DNA of 64,000 nt from CAVVJA01 sp963801715 (GTDB lineage Bacteria > Actinomycetota > Actinomycetes > Mycobacteriales > Jatrophihabitantaceae): NCBI GenBank assembly GCA_963801715.1, contig CAWDGB010000022.1, positions 124,001 through 188,000 of the forward strand. Direction: 5' to 3'. Positions 43,669 through 53,397 of the stretch are shown here, in pieces. Below the pieces are notes generated by a model. It was not told the origin of the DNA. It ran no database searches and saw only the letters and a list, made by a program, of their open reading frames with translations. A program made the position numbers and the translations under genes. The stretch's first letter is position 1. Each line of letters starts with the position of its first letter.

Positions 43669-44569
43669 GTGACGGAAGACTTCGACGTCGACGAGCTGGG
43701 TTTCAACCCGGCGATCTCGGCCACGGGTGCGGACCCGGACGAGGCCCGGCGCCCCGATCGGGCATCGTCCTCGCTCGGCGTTCGACGTCGCCCGCGCCGC
43801 GCGGTCTGGCGCCGCCGGTTCGCGAGCGGCGTAGTGCTTCTGATCGCACTGATCGGCATGGGTGGCGCGTACGCGTTGTTCGCAACCTCGTCGGGAGCGA
43901 ACACGTGCAACCAGCGCTGAGGCTGACGTTGCCGCCGGCCAGCAGCTCTACGAAGTCAGCTGCATTACCTGCCACGGCAACAACCTGCAAGGTGTCAACG
44001 GACGCGGACCGTCGTTGATCGGCGTCGGCGGCGCCGCCGTGTACTTCCAGGTGAGCACTGGCCGGATGCCAGCGCCTGGCCAGGGTGCCGAGATGGCCCG
44101 CAAGGAGGCCAAGTTCACCGATGAGCAGATCAGCCAGCTCGAGGCCTTCGTCCAAGCACACGGCGGCGGGCCAGAACGCCCGACCGGAAATCTGCGCGAT
44201 ACCACCCTCAGCCTCGGCCAAGGCGGCGACCTGTTCCGACTGAACTGCGCGTCCTGTCATGGCTTCTCTGGAGCGGGTGCGCCACTGTCCGCCGGCAAGC
44301 TGGCGCCCACGCTCAAGCACGCAAGCGACAGCCAGCTCTACACCGCCATGCTCACCGGCCCGGAGAACATGCCGGTCTTCAACGACAACCAGCTCACGTC
44401 CAACGAGAAGCGTGCGATCATCGACTACATCCAGACATTGAAGGAGTCGAAAGACCCCGGTGGTAGTGGGATCGGACGCATCGGCCCGGTGTCCGAAGGC
44501 CTGGTCATCTGGGTAGCCGGCATCGGCGCCATCGTCCTGATCATCATGTGGATCGGGGCGAAGTCATGA
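43669..44569 (+). CDS. qcrC: Cytochrome bc1 complex diheme cytochrome c subunit (frame interrupted)
   Basis: This diheme cytochrome c carries electrons from the Rieske protein to the oxidase within the supercomplex. An N-terminal Arg-rich segment precedes a membrane anchor (FASGVVLLIALIGMGGAYALF). The two heme sites are CITCH and CASCH, and a C-terminal span (GLVIWVAGIGAIVLIIMWIG) ends the protein. The frame breaks near 43905; removing one base joins the anchor to the heme domains. It overlaps qcrA by 4 bases. Confidence 0.9.
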
Positions 44570-45634
44570 CCCACTCGACGACCAACGTCCCCGGGCCCGA
44601 CGAACTGCGCGAGATGAGCCCGGAAGAGGCAATGCTCGCCGGCGCCGAGTCCGGAGGCGTCCACGTCGTCCACCGGCGGCAGCGATTTCCCATCCCAGGA
44701 ACGAAGGCTGAGAAGCGCGCCGAGCGAGGCGTCTCGTTCATGTTCGGGCTGGCCGCGCTGGCCGGCGTCGCGTTCATTGTCGTCTTTGTGGCTTGGCCCT
44801 ATGCGTACCACCTGCCTGGAGAAGGCAGCCAGCAGTTCCGCTTCTACACGCCGTTGCTCGGCGCCTTGCTCGGACTGATGCTCCTGGGTATGGGCTTCGG
44901 CGCGGTGCTGTGGGCCAAGTGGCTCATGCCCGAGGAAGAGGCTGTCGAGGAGCGGGACGACGAGCCCTCGCCGGACGAGGAAAAGCTCATGACCGCGGCG
45001 ACGCTGTCGGTCGGGTTCGAGGACACCGGCCTGCAGCGTCGGCGGATGCTCGTGTGGTACGCTCGTGCTGGCCGGAGGTGCACTCGCCACCGTCCCGCTG
45101 GTGGCTCTCGTCGGCGCGTTGATCAAGAAGCCGGGTGACCAGCTGGCCCACACCCTCTGGGGCCAGCCCCCCGAGAAGTATCCGAACGGCGTTCCGATGA
45201 TTTACTCCGACGGCCGGCGGGTCAGCCCGAACGATATCCAGGCCGGCGGGTTGGCCACCGTGTTCCCGGGTGTTCCCGGTGGTGTCACGTCAGCCAACAC
45301 GCCGACTCTGCTCATCCGCTTGCGCCCGAACCAGTCGGTCCAATCCCGCAAGGGTCAGGGAGACTTCGGTTGGGGCGATTTCGTGGCGTTTTCCAAGATC
45401 TGCACGCATGCGGGTTGCCCAGCGTCCTTGTACGAGCAGCAGACCACCCGGCTGCTCTGCCCATGCCACCAATCGCAGTTCGAGGTGCTCCAGGACGCCA
45501 AACCAGTGTTCGGACCTGCCACGAGGGCCCTGCCCAAGTTACCGTTGGGGATCGAGGTCGTGGACGGCACGCAGTACTTCGTGGGCCGGCACGACTTTAA
45601 CGAGCCGATCGGCCCAGCTTACTGGGAGCGCTGA
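44566..45634 (+). CDS. qcrA: Cytochrome bc1 complex Rieske iron-sulfur subunit (frame interrupted)
   Basis: The actinobacterial Rieske protein has three membrane spans before the cluster domain. Ligand motifs are CTHAGCP and CPCHQSQF. The frame breaks near 45053 in the third span; removing one base gives RRRMLV-GTLVLAGGALATV and continues to 45634. The total is about 355 residues. The ATG overlaps the qcrC stop, and the stop shares a base with the qcrB start. Confidence 0.9.
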
Positions 45635-47298
45635 TGACCGCGACCCGAGAACGTGAGACCGCCAGCGAGCCCAGGTCGCGCCGTGGTCAGCCCCGGACTC
45701 TGCTGGGCAAGACCGGCGAGTGGTTCGAGGAGCGCCTGAAGGTCGCCGAAGCCGACCCGCCATTATCTCAACAAGGTCTTCCCCGACCACTGGTCGTTCA
45801 TGATGGGCGAGATCGCGCTGTATTCGTTCATCGTGCTCCTGCTCACCGGCACGTTCCTCACGTTCTTCTTCGACGCGGCCGATGGGCGAGGTGCGCTACA
45901 ACGGCAGCTACCAACCGCTGCAGGGCGTCGAGATGTCGCAGGCCTACGCCTCGACGCTGCACATCTCCTTCGACGTCCGCGGCGGCCTTGTCATCCGCCA
46001 GATCCACCACTGGGCCGCGCTGATGTTCGTCGCGGCCATGCTGATCCACATGTGCCGGATTTTCTTCACCGGAGCGTTCCGCAAGCCGCGCGAGCTCAAC
46101 TGGATCATCGGCATTTCGCTCATCGTCCTCGGCGTGATCGAGGGCTTTGCCGGCTACTCGCTCCCCGACGACCTGCTCTCCGGCACGGGCCTGCGGATCG
46201 CGGACGCGATCATGTTGTCGATACCCGTCATCGGATCCTGGGTGTCGTTCGCCGTGTTCGACGGGGAGTTCCCGGGCACGGCGATCGTGGGCCGGCTCTA
46301 CATTGTGCATGTCCTGCTGATCCCGGCCATCCTGCTCGCCCTGATCACGGTGCATCTGGCCCTGATTGTCCGCCAGAAGCACACCCAGTTCCCCGGACCC
46401 GGACGGACCGAATCCTCGGTCAGCGGGGAACGGGTCTACCCGATCTACGCCGCCAAGGCGGGCGGCTTCTTCTTCATCGTCTTCGGCGTACTCGCCGCGC
46501 TCGGCGGGTTCGCGCAGATCAACCCCATCTGGCTGTTCGGCCCGTACAACCCGGCGCAGGTGACCTCCGGCTCGCAGCCGGACTGGTACATGGCCATGCT
46601 GGACGGCTCGACCCGCCTGTTCCCGTCGTGGGAGATCCACGGCCTGTTCGGCCGATATACCGTGCCGGCACTCTTCTGGCCTACCGTCGTGCTGCCCACG
46701 ATCTTGATCGGCCTGGCCGTGGCGTATCCGTTCATCGAGGCCCGGCTGACGAAGGACCGCGCGACACACCACCTGCTGCAGCGGCCGCGTGACGTGCCGG
46801 TACGGACCGTCCCTCGGCGCGATGGCGTTGACGTTCTGCATCGTGCTGTTCATCTCGGGGGGCAACGACCTGGTCGCCTCGGCGTTGGACATCTCGCTGA
46901 ACGCCATGACGTGGGGTGGCCGCGTAGCGCTGATCATCCTGCCGCCGCTGGCCTATGTGGTGACGTACCGGATCTGCCTCGGCCTGCAACGCCACGACCG
47001 AGAGGTTCTCGAGCACGGCATCGAGACCGGCATCATCCGCCGCCTGCCCACTGGGGAGTTCATCGAGGTGCACCAACCGCTCGGCCCGGTGGACGACCAT
47101 GGTCACGGCAAGCTCGGCTACGCCGGAGCGTCCGTGCCCAAGCGCATGAACCAGCTTGGTACCGGCGCGTTGCGGCATGCCCGTGGCTTCTTCCGGCCCG
47201 TCGTGGAGAAACCGGAGATCGCCGAGAAGCTGGCCGAGCTGGAGGAGGCGGAGGAAGCAGCCGAAGCCGCCGAGCGACGTCACCAGCTCACCGACTAA
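45634..47298 (+). CDS. qcrB: Cytochrome bc1 complex cytochrome b subunit (frame interrupted three times)
   Basis: This diheme cytochrome b forms the quinol-oxidising core. Visible segments include YLNKVFPDHWSFMMGEIALYS, IRQIHHWAALMFVAAMLIHM (heme histidines), GYSLPDDLLSGTGLRI and VTSGSQPDWYMAMLDG. Breaks near 45765, 45883 and 46805 each need one base removed to follow the family, giving about 554 residues. The C-terminal extension is charged and Glu/Ala-rich. Because this gene is central to respiration, the breaks are probably sequence errors. Confidence 0.9.
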
Positions 47299-47387
47299 CG
47301 CGCCTGCGGCTCCGCTTCATCCGCGAGGCCGCTCGCTCGGCTGCTGCCTGGCCCGTCCCACTCCCCCCTCTCGGATCCGCCGTGATC

Positions 47388-47422
47388 TTTGAGTTGATGC
47401 CGGCTGGCGCCGTTGACTCAAA
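47388..47422. terminator. Inverted repeat between convergent qcrB and ctaF
   Basis: TTTGAGT (47388-47394) and ACTCAAA (47416-47422) form a 7-base inverted repeat with a 21-base loop, within the 185-base gap between the two convergent operons. It could act as a bidirectional terminator; the long loop makes this uncertain. Confidence 0.35.
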
Positions 47423-47483
47423 GCGTCATCGGGATCTGGTCAGGTAGCGCGATGAAGACGGTCAGGATAGGAGTCGTGTCGAT

Positions 47484-47906
47484 CTAGCCGAGCGGATGGC
47501 GGCCACCGACGTAGTACTCGAACAACAGCCCGCCAACGGTGAATCCCAACGCCACGACGCCGATGACGACCAGCCAGATCTGCACGAAGGCCAACGCCAC
47601 CCCGGTAATTGTGGCCGCGCCGGCAATGCCGATCGGCCAGTAGCTGCCCGGGCTGAAGAATCCGAGATCACCCGCGCCCTCGGCAATCTCGGCATCGGGG
47701 CGGTCCTCAGGCCGCGGATCGATGCGCCGGGACACGAACCAGAAGAACGATCCGATGATAGCCATCAGGCCGCCGGAAAGGATCAACGCGGCCACCCCGA
47801 CCGCCTCGACATGGCCGATTGCCTGGTCGGTCCAGATGCCGTACATGATCGCAACGAGCCAGCAGAACGCTGCGACAACCAGGAAGATGCGCGCCTCGAC
47901 CTTCAC
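47484..47906 (-). CDS. ctaF: Cytochrome c oxidase subunit IV (actinobacterial)
   Basis: The 140-residue subunit has four hydrophobic spans in two hairpins, a central loop with RPEDRPDAEIAEGAGDLGFFSPGSYWPI and the C-terminal GLLFEYYVGGRH typical of CtaF. It stabilises the actinobacterial aa3 oxidase. It follows ctaC at 20 bases and is translated with it. Length matches the family. Confidence 0.92.
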   Translation of the reverse strand: MKVEARIFLVVAAFCWLVAIMYGIWTDQAIGHVEAVGVAALILSGGLMAIIGSFFWFVSRRIDPRPEDRPDAEIAEGAGDLGFFSPGSYWPIGIAGAATITGVALAFVQIWLVVIGVVALGFTVGGLLFEYYVGGRHPLG

Positions 47907-47926
47907 GACGGCTCCCTAGTGTCCTG

Positions 47927-48853
47927 CTAGTTGCTTGCGCTACGCGTGGTGCGGTTGGTGTCGAACGGATGCGTCGTCGTCGCGACCGGCACCTCGCCGA
48001 TCGCCGCCAACGCCTTGTACTGACGGGCCGGATCGGTCGGTCCCAGCTGCGACAGGGCACTCAGGTAGGACGTGAACTTGTCGGGATCGACAACCCGTAC
48101 CTCGAAGTTCATCTGCGAGTGGTAGGTCCCGCACAACTCGGCGCACCGGCCGACAAAATGCCCATTCGTCGTCGCCGTGATCTCGAAGCGGTTGTCATGA
48201 GTGGTGGAATCCGTGCCGTACGGAATGACATCTCGCTTGAATAGGAACTCCGGCACCCAGAAGGAATGAATGACGTCCTCGGAGTGCTCGACGAACAGCA
48301 CTGTCTGTCCCCGCGGAATGAGGAGAATGGGGATCTCACCGGACGATCCGACCGTCGACAGCGGCTGCGGTGGTGAGACCCCGGGGTAGTTCTGATCGGT
48401 GCCGTTCGCCTGCAGGTACTCGAATTGCCAGTTCCACTTGAATGCATTGACCTGGACCGTCACGTTGGGGTTGGGCGATTGGATATCGACGTAGTCCTCG
48501 ACCCGAACCGTGAAGAAGAACAACCCGGCAACGATCATCAAGGGCACGACGGTATAGACGATCTCGATCGGCAGGTTGTACTTCGTCTGCTTCGGGATCT
48601 CGTCGTTCCTCTTGTGGTATCGCCCGCAGGCCCAGAAGATCAGACCCCAGACGAGCACACCCATCGCAAGTGCCACAACGCCAGACCATGACCACAGCAC
48701 GCGCATGCGCTCGGCCTGCTTGGTGACGCCGGTAGGCCACCCAAAGCGGAGCCTCTTCTCGAGGTCCGAGGTCGAGCAGCTCGTGAGCAGCAGGAGCACC
48801 GCGCCGCCGAGGGCGACTCGCGACGAGACGCGAATCCACCGTCTGCGCTGCAC
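47927..48853 (-). CDS. ctaC: Cytochrome c oxidase subunit II
   Basis: The 308-residue lipoprotein precursor has a lipobox (LLLLTSCSTS, Cys near residue 24) and two membrane spans. It also has the FKWNWQFEY aromatic strip and the CuA site CAELCGTYHSQM near residue 230. GTG 48853 gives a normal signal sequence; the open frame runs further upstream to 49534 but overlaps the divergent gene. No ctaD gene is in the window. Confidence 0.93.
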   Translation of the reverse strand: MQRRRWIRVSSRVALGGAVLLLLTSCSTSDLEKRLRFGWPTGVTKQAERMRVLWSWSGVVALAMGVLVWGLIFWACGRYHKRNDEIPKQTKYNLPIEIVYTVVPLMIVAGLFFFTVRVEDYVDIQSPNPNVTVQVNAFKWNWQFEYLQANGTDQNYPGVSPPQPLSTVGSSGEIPILLIPRGQTVLFVEHSEDVIHSFWVPEFLFKRDVIPYGTDSTTHDNRFEITATTNGHFVGRCAELCGTYHSQMNFEVRVVDPDKFTSYLSALSQLGPTDPARQYKALAAIGEVPVATTTHPFDTNRTTRSASN

Positions 48854-48937
48854 TGCCGGACCGCCTCTCAGAGGTCTTCCTGCGTCAGTCGGGAGCGTAC
48901 TGGATTCGGTGCGCCGCAACGGGGAGGGGTCGGCGGT

Positions 48938-48963
48938 CAGACGGACCACCGGTGGTCCGTCTG
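48938..48963. repeat. 26-base palindrome related to the foldback element at 23972
   Basis: CAGACGGACCAC-CG-GTGGTCCGTCTG is a perfect palindrome whose arms equal the terminal repeat at 24122-24149. The sequence to its right (CGGTGGATGTGGTATCC) also resembles the interior of that element next to its left end. It lies between divergent ctaC and the desulfurase-like gene, so it is not a terminator. Confidence 0.65.
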
Positions 48964-48985
48964 CGGTGGATGTGGTATCCGCCAC

Positions 48986-48991
48986 TAACGT
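48986..48991 (+). promoter_or_regulatory. -10 box for the desulfurase-like gene (TAACGT)
   Basis: TAACGT ends 6 bases before the ATG at 48998, indicating a leaderless transcript, 23 bases after the palindromic repeat. Confidence 0.5.
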
Positions 48992-48997
48992 GGTGTC

Positions 48998-50128
48998 ATG
49001 GCGGCCTATCTCGACGCGGCGTCGGGGGCGCCGTTGCACCCGGTAGCGCGAGAGGCGCTCCTCGCGGCCGTCGGTGACGGCTGGGCCGATCCCGGACGGC
49101 TGTACGCAGCCGGACGCCGGGCCGCACTTCTGCTCGAGGCAGCCCGCGAATCGACGGCCGAGTGTCTCGGGGCCCGCCCGGACGAGGTCAGCTTTCCGGC
49201 CGGCGGGACGCAGACACTGCATGCCGCAGTCCTCGGCATGCTCCGTGCCCGGACGGGCGCGACGTTCGTGCACACCGCCGTCGAGCATTCCGCGATCCTG
49301 CACGCCGCCGATCAGCATGTCGCGCACGGTGGACAGGCCGTATCCGTCGGGGTCGACCGATATGGCCGGGCTGACCCGATCGAGTTCGCGGCGGCGACAG
49401 AGGAATCCAGCGCCGTCGCCGCGGCGGTGCAAGCGGCGAGCCACGAAGTGGGGACGACCCAGCCGGTCACGCGAATCGCGGACCTTGTCCCCCAGGTGCC
49501 GCTCGTCGTCGATGTGACGCAAACGCTTGGCCACGCGCCGATTCCTCGCGGCTGGTCGGTGCTCGCCGGCGATGCCCGCAACTGGGGTGGTCCGGCCGGT
49601 GTCGGCGTGCTGGCCGTCCGGACAGGCGTTCGCTGGGTGTCACCATGGCCAGCAGACGACCGCGAGGGCGGCCGAGTGCCTGGCGTTCCCAACGTCGTCG
49701 GGATCGTGGGCGCCGCAGCCAGCCTGCGGGCAGCAGTCCAGGTCCAGCAAGCCGAAGCGGCGCGCCTGGCCGCGCTGATCGACCGGATCCGAGTCACCGT
49801 GCCGGCCACGGTCCCCGACGTCCAGGTGGTGGGCGATCCGCTCGACCGGTTGCCGCACATCGTCACCTTCAGCTGCCTGTACGTCGACGGGGAGGCGCTG
49901 CTGACCGCGCTGGACCGGCGTGGGTTCGCCGTGTCCTCAGGATCGTCCTGCACCTCCTCCACGCTGACCCCGTCGCATGTGCTGGTCGCCATGGGCGCGC
50001 TGACGTCAGGCAGCGTCCGGGCATCGCTGCACCACGCGACGACCGAGGCTGAGGTCGATCAGTTCCTGGCCGTCCTGCCCGAGGTCGTTGCCGACGTTCG
50101 GGCCGAGCTGGGCGCGACCGGGTTGTGA
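48998..50128 (+). CDS. Cysteine-desulfurase-like protein lacking the PLP lysine
   Basis: The 376-residue protein is a class V aminotransferase-fold member like IscS/NifS: AYLDAASGAPLHPVAREAL, HTAVEHSAILHAA, ASHEVGTTQPV and the active-site loop SSGSSCTSSTLTP with the catalytic Cys are kept. Where relatives have S-A-H-K-W-G-G-P, this one reads DARNWGGPAGVG, so the Schiff-base lysine is Asn and the preceding His is Arg. Its stop overlaps a TusA gene, the expected sulfur acceptor. It may be an inactive paralogue or use a changed chemistry. Confidence 0.82.
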   Translation: MAAYLDAASGAPLHPVAREALLAAVGDGWADPGRLYAAGRRAALLLEAARESTAECLGARPDEVSFPAGGTQTLHAAVLGMLRARTGATFVHTAVEHSAILHAADQHVAHGGQAVSVGVDRYGRADPIEFAAATEESSAVAAAVQAASHEVGTTQPVTRIADLVPQVPLVVDVTQTLGHAPIPRGWSVLAGDARNWGGPAGVGVLAVRTGVRWVSPWPADDREGGRVPGVPNVVGIVGAAASLRAAVQVQQAEAARLAALIDRIRVTVPATVPDVQVVGDPLDRLPHIVTFSCLYVDGEALLTALDRRGFAVSSGSSCTSSTLTPSHVLVAMGALTSGSVRASLHHATTEAEVDQFLAVLPEVVADVRAELGATGL

Positions 50129-50367
50129 GCGATGGTGAGCCGCTTGTGATCATCGACTGCCGGGGCCGACGGTGCCCACTACCGATCATCGACCTCGCGC
50201 GAGCGATATCCGACACGCCGGTCGGAGCGACGGTCACCGTCGAGGCTGACGACCCGGCCGCCGGCCCCGATATCGCGGCGTGGTGTCAGATGCGCAACCA
50301 CGAGTTCGTCGCGCGGGCTACCGCTCCGGACGGCACGCCCAGCTATACCGTCCGCCGTCGGCATTAG
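50125..50367 (+). CDS. tusA: TusA-family sulfurtransferase
   Basis: The 80-residue protein has the TusA core DCRGRRCPLPIIDLARAI, where the Cys of CPxP carries persulfide sulfur, followed by VEADDPAAGPDIAAWCQMRNHE. The GTG overlaps the preceding desulfurase-like stop (GTGA). Pairing with a desulfurase is common in actinobacteria. Because the upstream partner has lost its PLP lysine, the sulfur source is unclear. Confidence 0.88.
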   Translation: MSDGEPLVIIDCRGRRCPLPIIDLARAISDTPVGATVTVEADDPAAGPDIAAWCQMRNHEFVARATAPDGTPSYTVRRRH

Positions 50368-50388
50368 CGCTCGGGAATACTGGCCGAT

Positions 50389-52287
50389 GTGTGCGGACTG
50401 ATCGGATTCGTCTCTGCCGGAGAGGACGCGGCGGGCAACGTGTCGGCGATCGAGGCGTCGTTGAGCCAGATGCGGCACCGTGGCCCGGATGAGGGTGGCG
50501 TGTGGAGCGACCGCGACGTGTGCATCGGGTTTCGCCGCCTGTCGATCATCGACATCGACCGGAGCCACCAGCCGCTCCCCTACTTGGGGCGCTATCACCT
50601 GATCTTCAACGGGGAGATCTACAACTACCTGGAGCTGCGTGATCGGCTGGCCCGCGACTTCGGTGCGACCTTCGACACGGACGGCGACGGTGAGGCGATC
50701 GTCGCGGGTTACCACTACTTGGGCGAGAACATCGTTCGTGAGCTGCGGGGAATGTTTTCGTTCCTCATCTGGGACGCGCAGGAGCGAATGCTGTTCGGCG
50801 CCCGGGACTGGTTCGGCATCAAGCCGTTGTACTCGTATCTCGACGATCGAGGGGCGTTCTTCGCCAGCGAGAAGAAGTCGCTGCTGGCGATAGCTCCGCC
50901 GGGCGTGGCTGACGACCTCAATCACACGGCCTTGCAGCAGTACCTCACGCTGCAGTACGTGCCAGAGCCGGAGTCATTGCACAGTCGCATCCAACGGATC
51001 GAGTCAGGAACCTACTTCACACTTCGCCCCGGCCAGCAACCGCAGACTCGGCGATACTTCCAACCCGAGTTTGCCATCCGATCCGTCTCGGAGCCGGAGA
51101 AGCTGTATCGCGAGATCACCGAGGTCCTCGAGGACTCGGTAGCCAAGCACATGCGAGCGGATGTCACGGTTGGCTCGTTCTTGTCCGGTGGCATCGACTC
51201 GACCGCGATCGCCGCCCTCGCCAAGCGGCACAACCCGAAACTGCTCACGTTCACGACTGGTTTCGAGCGCGAAGGCTACTCGGAGATCGAAGTGGCCGCC
51301 GAGTCCGCCGCGGCGATCGGTGTCGAGCACATCACCAAGGTCGTCAGCCCACAAGAGATGATGGATGCGCTGCCCCTGATCGTCTGGTATCTCGACGACC
51401 CGGTGGCCGACGCGGCCTTGGTGCCGCTCTACTTCATCGCCCGCGAAGCCCGCAAACATGTGAAGGTCGTGCTGTCCGGTGAGGGTGCGGACGAGTTGTT
51501 CGGCGGCTACCAGATCTACCGCGAGGCGATTGCGCTTCGCGCCTTCGACTACATCCCGCCGGTTGTGCGACGCCGGCTAGGCGCGGTGAGTGAGCGTCTG
51601 CCGGCCGGGATGCGCGGCAAGGACCTGCTGCGGCGAGGCTCGATCGGCATCGAGGAGCGGTACTACGGCAACGCACGCATCTTCCGCCCGGACGAGATGA
51701 CCGAGGTCGTGCGCCAATTCGACCCCGCGACGTCGTATCTTGACGTGACCCGGCCGCTGTACGCAGCGACCGAGCACCTCGATGGGCCGACCCGGATGCA
51801 ATACGTCGACCTGTTCACGTGGCTCCGCGGCGACATCCTCGTCAAGGCGGACAAGATGACGATGGCGAACTCCCTCGAGCTGCGCGTGCCGTTCCTCGAC
51901 ATCGAGGTCTTCCGCGTCGCGTCGTCGGTCCCGACTGAACTCAAGCTGACCAAGGGCACGACGAAGTACGCGCTGCGGCGCGCACTCGCCGACATCGTGC
52001 CGCCGCACGTGCTCAACCGGGACAAGCTCGGCTTTCCGGTGCCGATCAAGTTCTGGCTCAAGGATGTGATGTACGACTGGGCGCGCGACATCATCACTGA
52101 GTCTCAGGCCGACGACCTGATCGATCGCGGAGCGGCGCTGCGCCTACTGGCGGAGCACCGCACCGGCCCGCACGACTACTCGCGCAAGATCTGGACGCTT
52201 CTCGTGCTGCTGCTCTGGCACGGCATCTTCGTCGAAGGGCGCATCCGGCCGAGCATCCCCGAGCCGGTCTACCCCGTTCGCCTCTAG
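50389..52287 (+). CDS. asnB: Glutamine-hydrolysing asparagine synthetase
   Basis: The 632-residue enzyme makes asparagine, or amidates another carboxylate, from glutamine. Cys2 of MCGLIGFVS is the glutaminase nucleophile, with RHRGPDEGG and FNGEIYNYLELRD following. The synthetase half has the PP-loop SFLSGGIDSTAIAALA near residue 260 and VLSGEGADELFGGY. It is the orthologue of Rv2201. The start is GTG 50389. It is a free-standing gene between tusA and the convergent adoK. Confidence 0.93.
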   Translation: MCGLIGFVSAGEDAAGNVSAIEASLSQMRHRGPDEGGVWSDRDVCIGFRRLSIIDIDRSHQPLPYLGRYHLIFNGEIYNYLELRDRLARDFGATFDTDGDGEAIVAGYHYLGENIVRELRGMFSFLIWDAQERMLFGARDWFGIKPLYSYLDDRGAFFASEKKSLLAIAPPGVADDLNHTALQQYLTLQYVPEPESLHSRIQRIESGTYFTLRPGQQPQTRRYFQPEFAIRSVSEPEKLYREITEVLEDSVAKHMRADVTVGSFLSGGIDSTAIAALAKRHNPKLLTFTTGFEREGYSEIEVAAESAAAIGVEHITKVVSPQEMMDALPLIVWYLDDPVADAALVPLYFIAREARKHVKVVLSGEGADELFGGYQIYREAIALRAFDYIPPVVRRRLGAVSERLPAGMRGKDLLRRGSIGIEERYYGNARIFRPDEMTEVVRQFDPATSYLDVTRPLYAATEHLDGPTRMQYVDLFTWLRGDILVKADKMTMANSLELRVPFLDIEVFRVASSVPTELKLTKGTTKYALRRALADIVPPHVLNRDKLGFPVPIKFWLKDVMYDWARDIITESQADDLIDRGAALRLLAEHRTGPHDYSRKIWTLLVLLLWHGIFVEGRIRPSIPEPVYPVRL

Positions 52288-52337
52288 TCTCCGGCACCGG
52301 CCGATCGCCGTGCTGATGATCGGGAACCGGTCCGGTG

Positions 52338-53318
52338 TCAGCGGATCGACGCGAAGTGCGGGCGGACATCGGCGGCGACGTCCGGGCCGTAGGACTCGTC
52401 GAGGCGCTTGAGGAAGTCGTCTCGCCGCACCTGGTACTCCTGCGGGCCGACCGTCTCGAGCACGAGCGTCGCGAGCAAGCTGCCGACCTGGGCGGACCGC
52501 TCCCAGGACAGGTGCCAGGACCGCGCCGTGAGGAATCCGGCCCGGAAACCGTCACCCACGCCGGTGGGATCGAGCTTGGCGTGCTCCTTGGCGACAGGCA
52601 CGTGCAACGGGTCGACGTCGCGGCCGGTTATCTCGACGCCGCGCGAACCCAGGGTTGTCACGCGCACATCGATTCGCTGCATGATCTCAGCCTCGGACAG
52701 TCCCGTCTTCGACTCCAAGAGGCTCTTCTCGTACTCGTTCGTGAACAGCAGGCTGGCGCCGTCGATCAGGGAAATCAACTCGGTCCCTGACATGCGGGCA
52801 ATCTGCTGCGAGGGATCCGCCGCGAAGGCGAAGCCACGCTCCCGGCATTCGCTGCTGTGGCGCACCATGGCGGCCGGGTCGTCGGCGCTGATCACTACCA
52901 GTTCCGCGCCGGTCCGGGCGACCGCCGGCGCGAGCTCGATCAAGCGGGCCTCGCTCATCGCACCGGCGTAGAAGGACGCGATCTGGCACATCTCCTCGTC
53001 GGTCGTGCAGACGAAGCGGGCGGTGTGGTGGATCGAGGAGACATGCACCGATTGACAGTCGACTCCGTGTCGCGTTAGCCAACTGCGGTAGTCATCGAAG
53101 TCCGTACCAACCGCACCGAGCAGCACCGGCGCGCCGCCGAGTTGCGCCATGCCGAAAGCGATGTTGGCCGCGACGCCGCCCCGCCGGACGACGAGATCGT
53201 CAACAAGGAAGGACAGCGACACCTTGTGGAGCTGGTCGGCGAGGAATTGTTGGGAGAACCGACCGGGAAAGTGCATCAAATGGTCGGTCGCAATCGAACC
53301 GCTGACGAGGACGGGCAC
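52338..53318 (-). CDS. adoK: PfkB-family adenosine kinase
   Basis: The 326-residue kinase closely resembles mycobacterial AdoK (Rv2202c), which phosphorylates adenosine. SGSIATDHLMHFPGRFS, KVSLSFLVDDLVVRRGGVAANIAFG and the C-terminal DPTGVGDGFRAGFLTAR (catalytic Asp) are diagnostic. GTG 53318 is chosen because TACCGT lies 7 bases upstream and the extension to 53519 is Ser/Arg-rich noise. Confidence 0.9.
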   Translation of the reverse strand: MPVLVSGSIATDHLMHFPGRFSQQFLADQLHKVSLSFLVDDLVVRRGGVAANIAFGMAQLGGAPVLLGAVGTDFDDYRSWLTRHGVDCQSVHVSSIHHTARFVCTTDEEMCQIASFYAGAMSEARLIELAPAVARTGAELVVISADDPAAMVRHSSECRERGFAFAADPSQQIARMSGTELISLIDGASLLFTNEYEKSLLESKTGLSEAEIMQRIDVRVTTLGSRGVEITGRDVDPLHVPVAKEHAKLDPTGVGDGFRAGFLTARSWHLSWERSAQVGSLLATLVLETVGPQEYQVRRDDFLKRLDESYGPDVAADVRPHFASIR

Positions 53319-53325
53319 GGCAGGC

Positions 53326-53331
53326 ACGGTA
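53326..53331 (-). promoter_or_regulatory. -10 box for adoK (TACCGT)
   Basis: TACCGT on the minus strand ends 7 bases before the GTG at 53318. Confidence 0.5.
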
Positions 53332-53397
53332 CCCAATCGCCCCACGGATTCCGAACTCCGCCGCTTTCCCGGCAGCCCCGACCTGAGCGGACTTCGA

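Noticed and set aside
45858..46937. 359-residue open frame antisense to qcrB
   Set aside because: Its Asp/Gln/Arg-rich composition is typical of antisense frames; qcrB on the other strand is well supported.
44566..47298. qcrA and qcrB as pseudogenes
   Set aside because: All breaks are single-base, lie in otherwise perfectly conserved sequence, and affect genes central to respiration; sequence error is more likely.
48851..49534. Upstream extension of the ctaC frame
   Set aside because: It overlaps the divergent desulfurase-like gene, and the lipoprotein signal begins at 48853.
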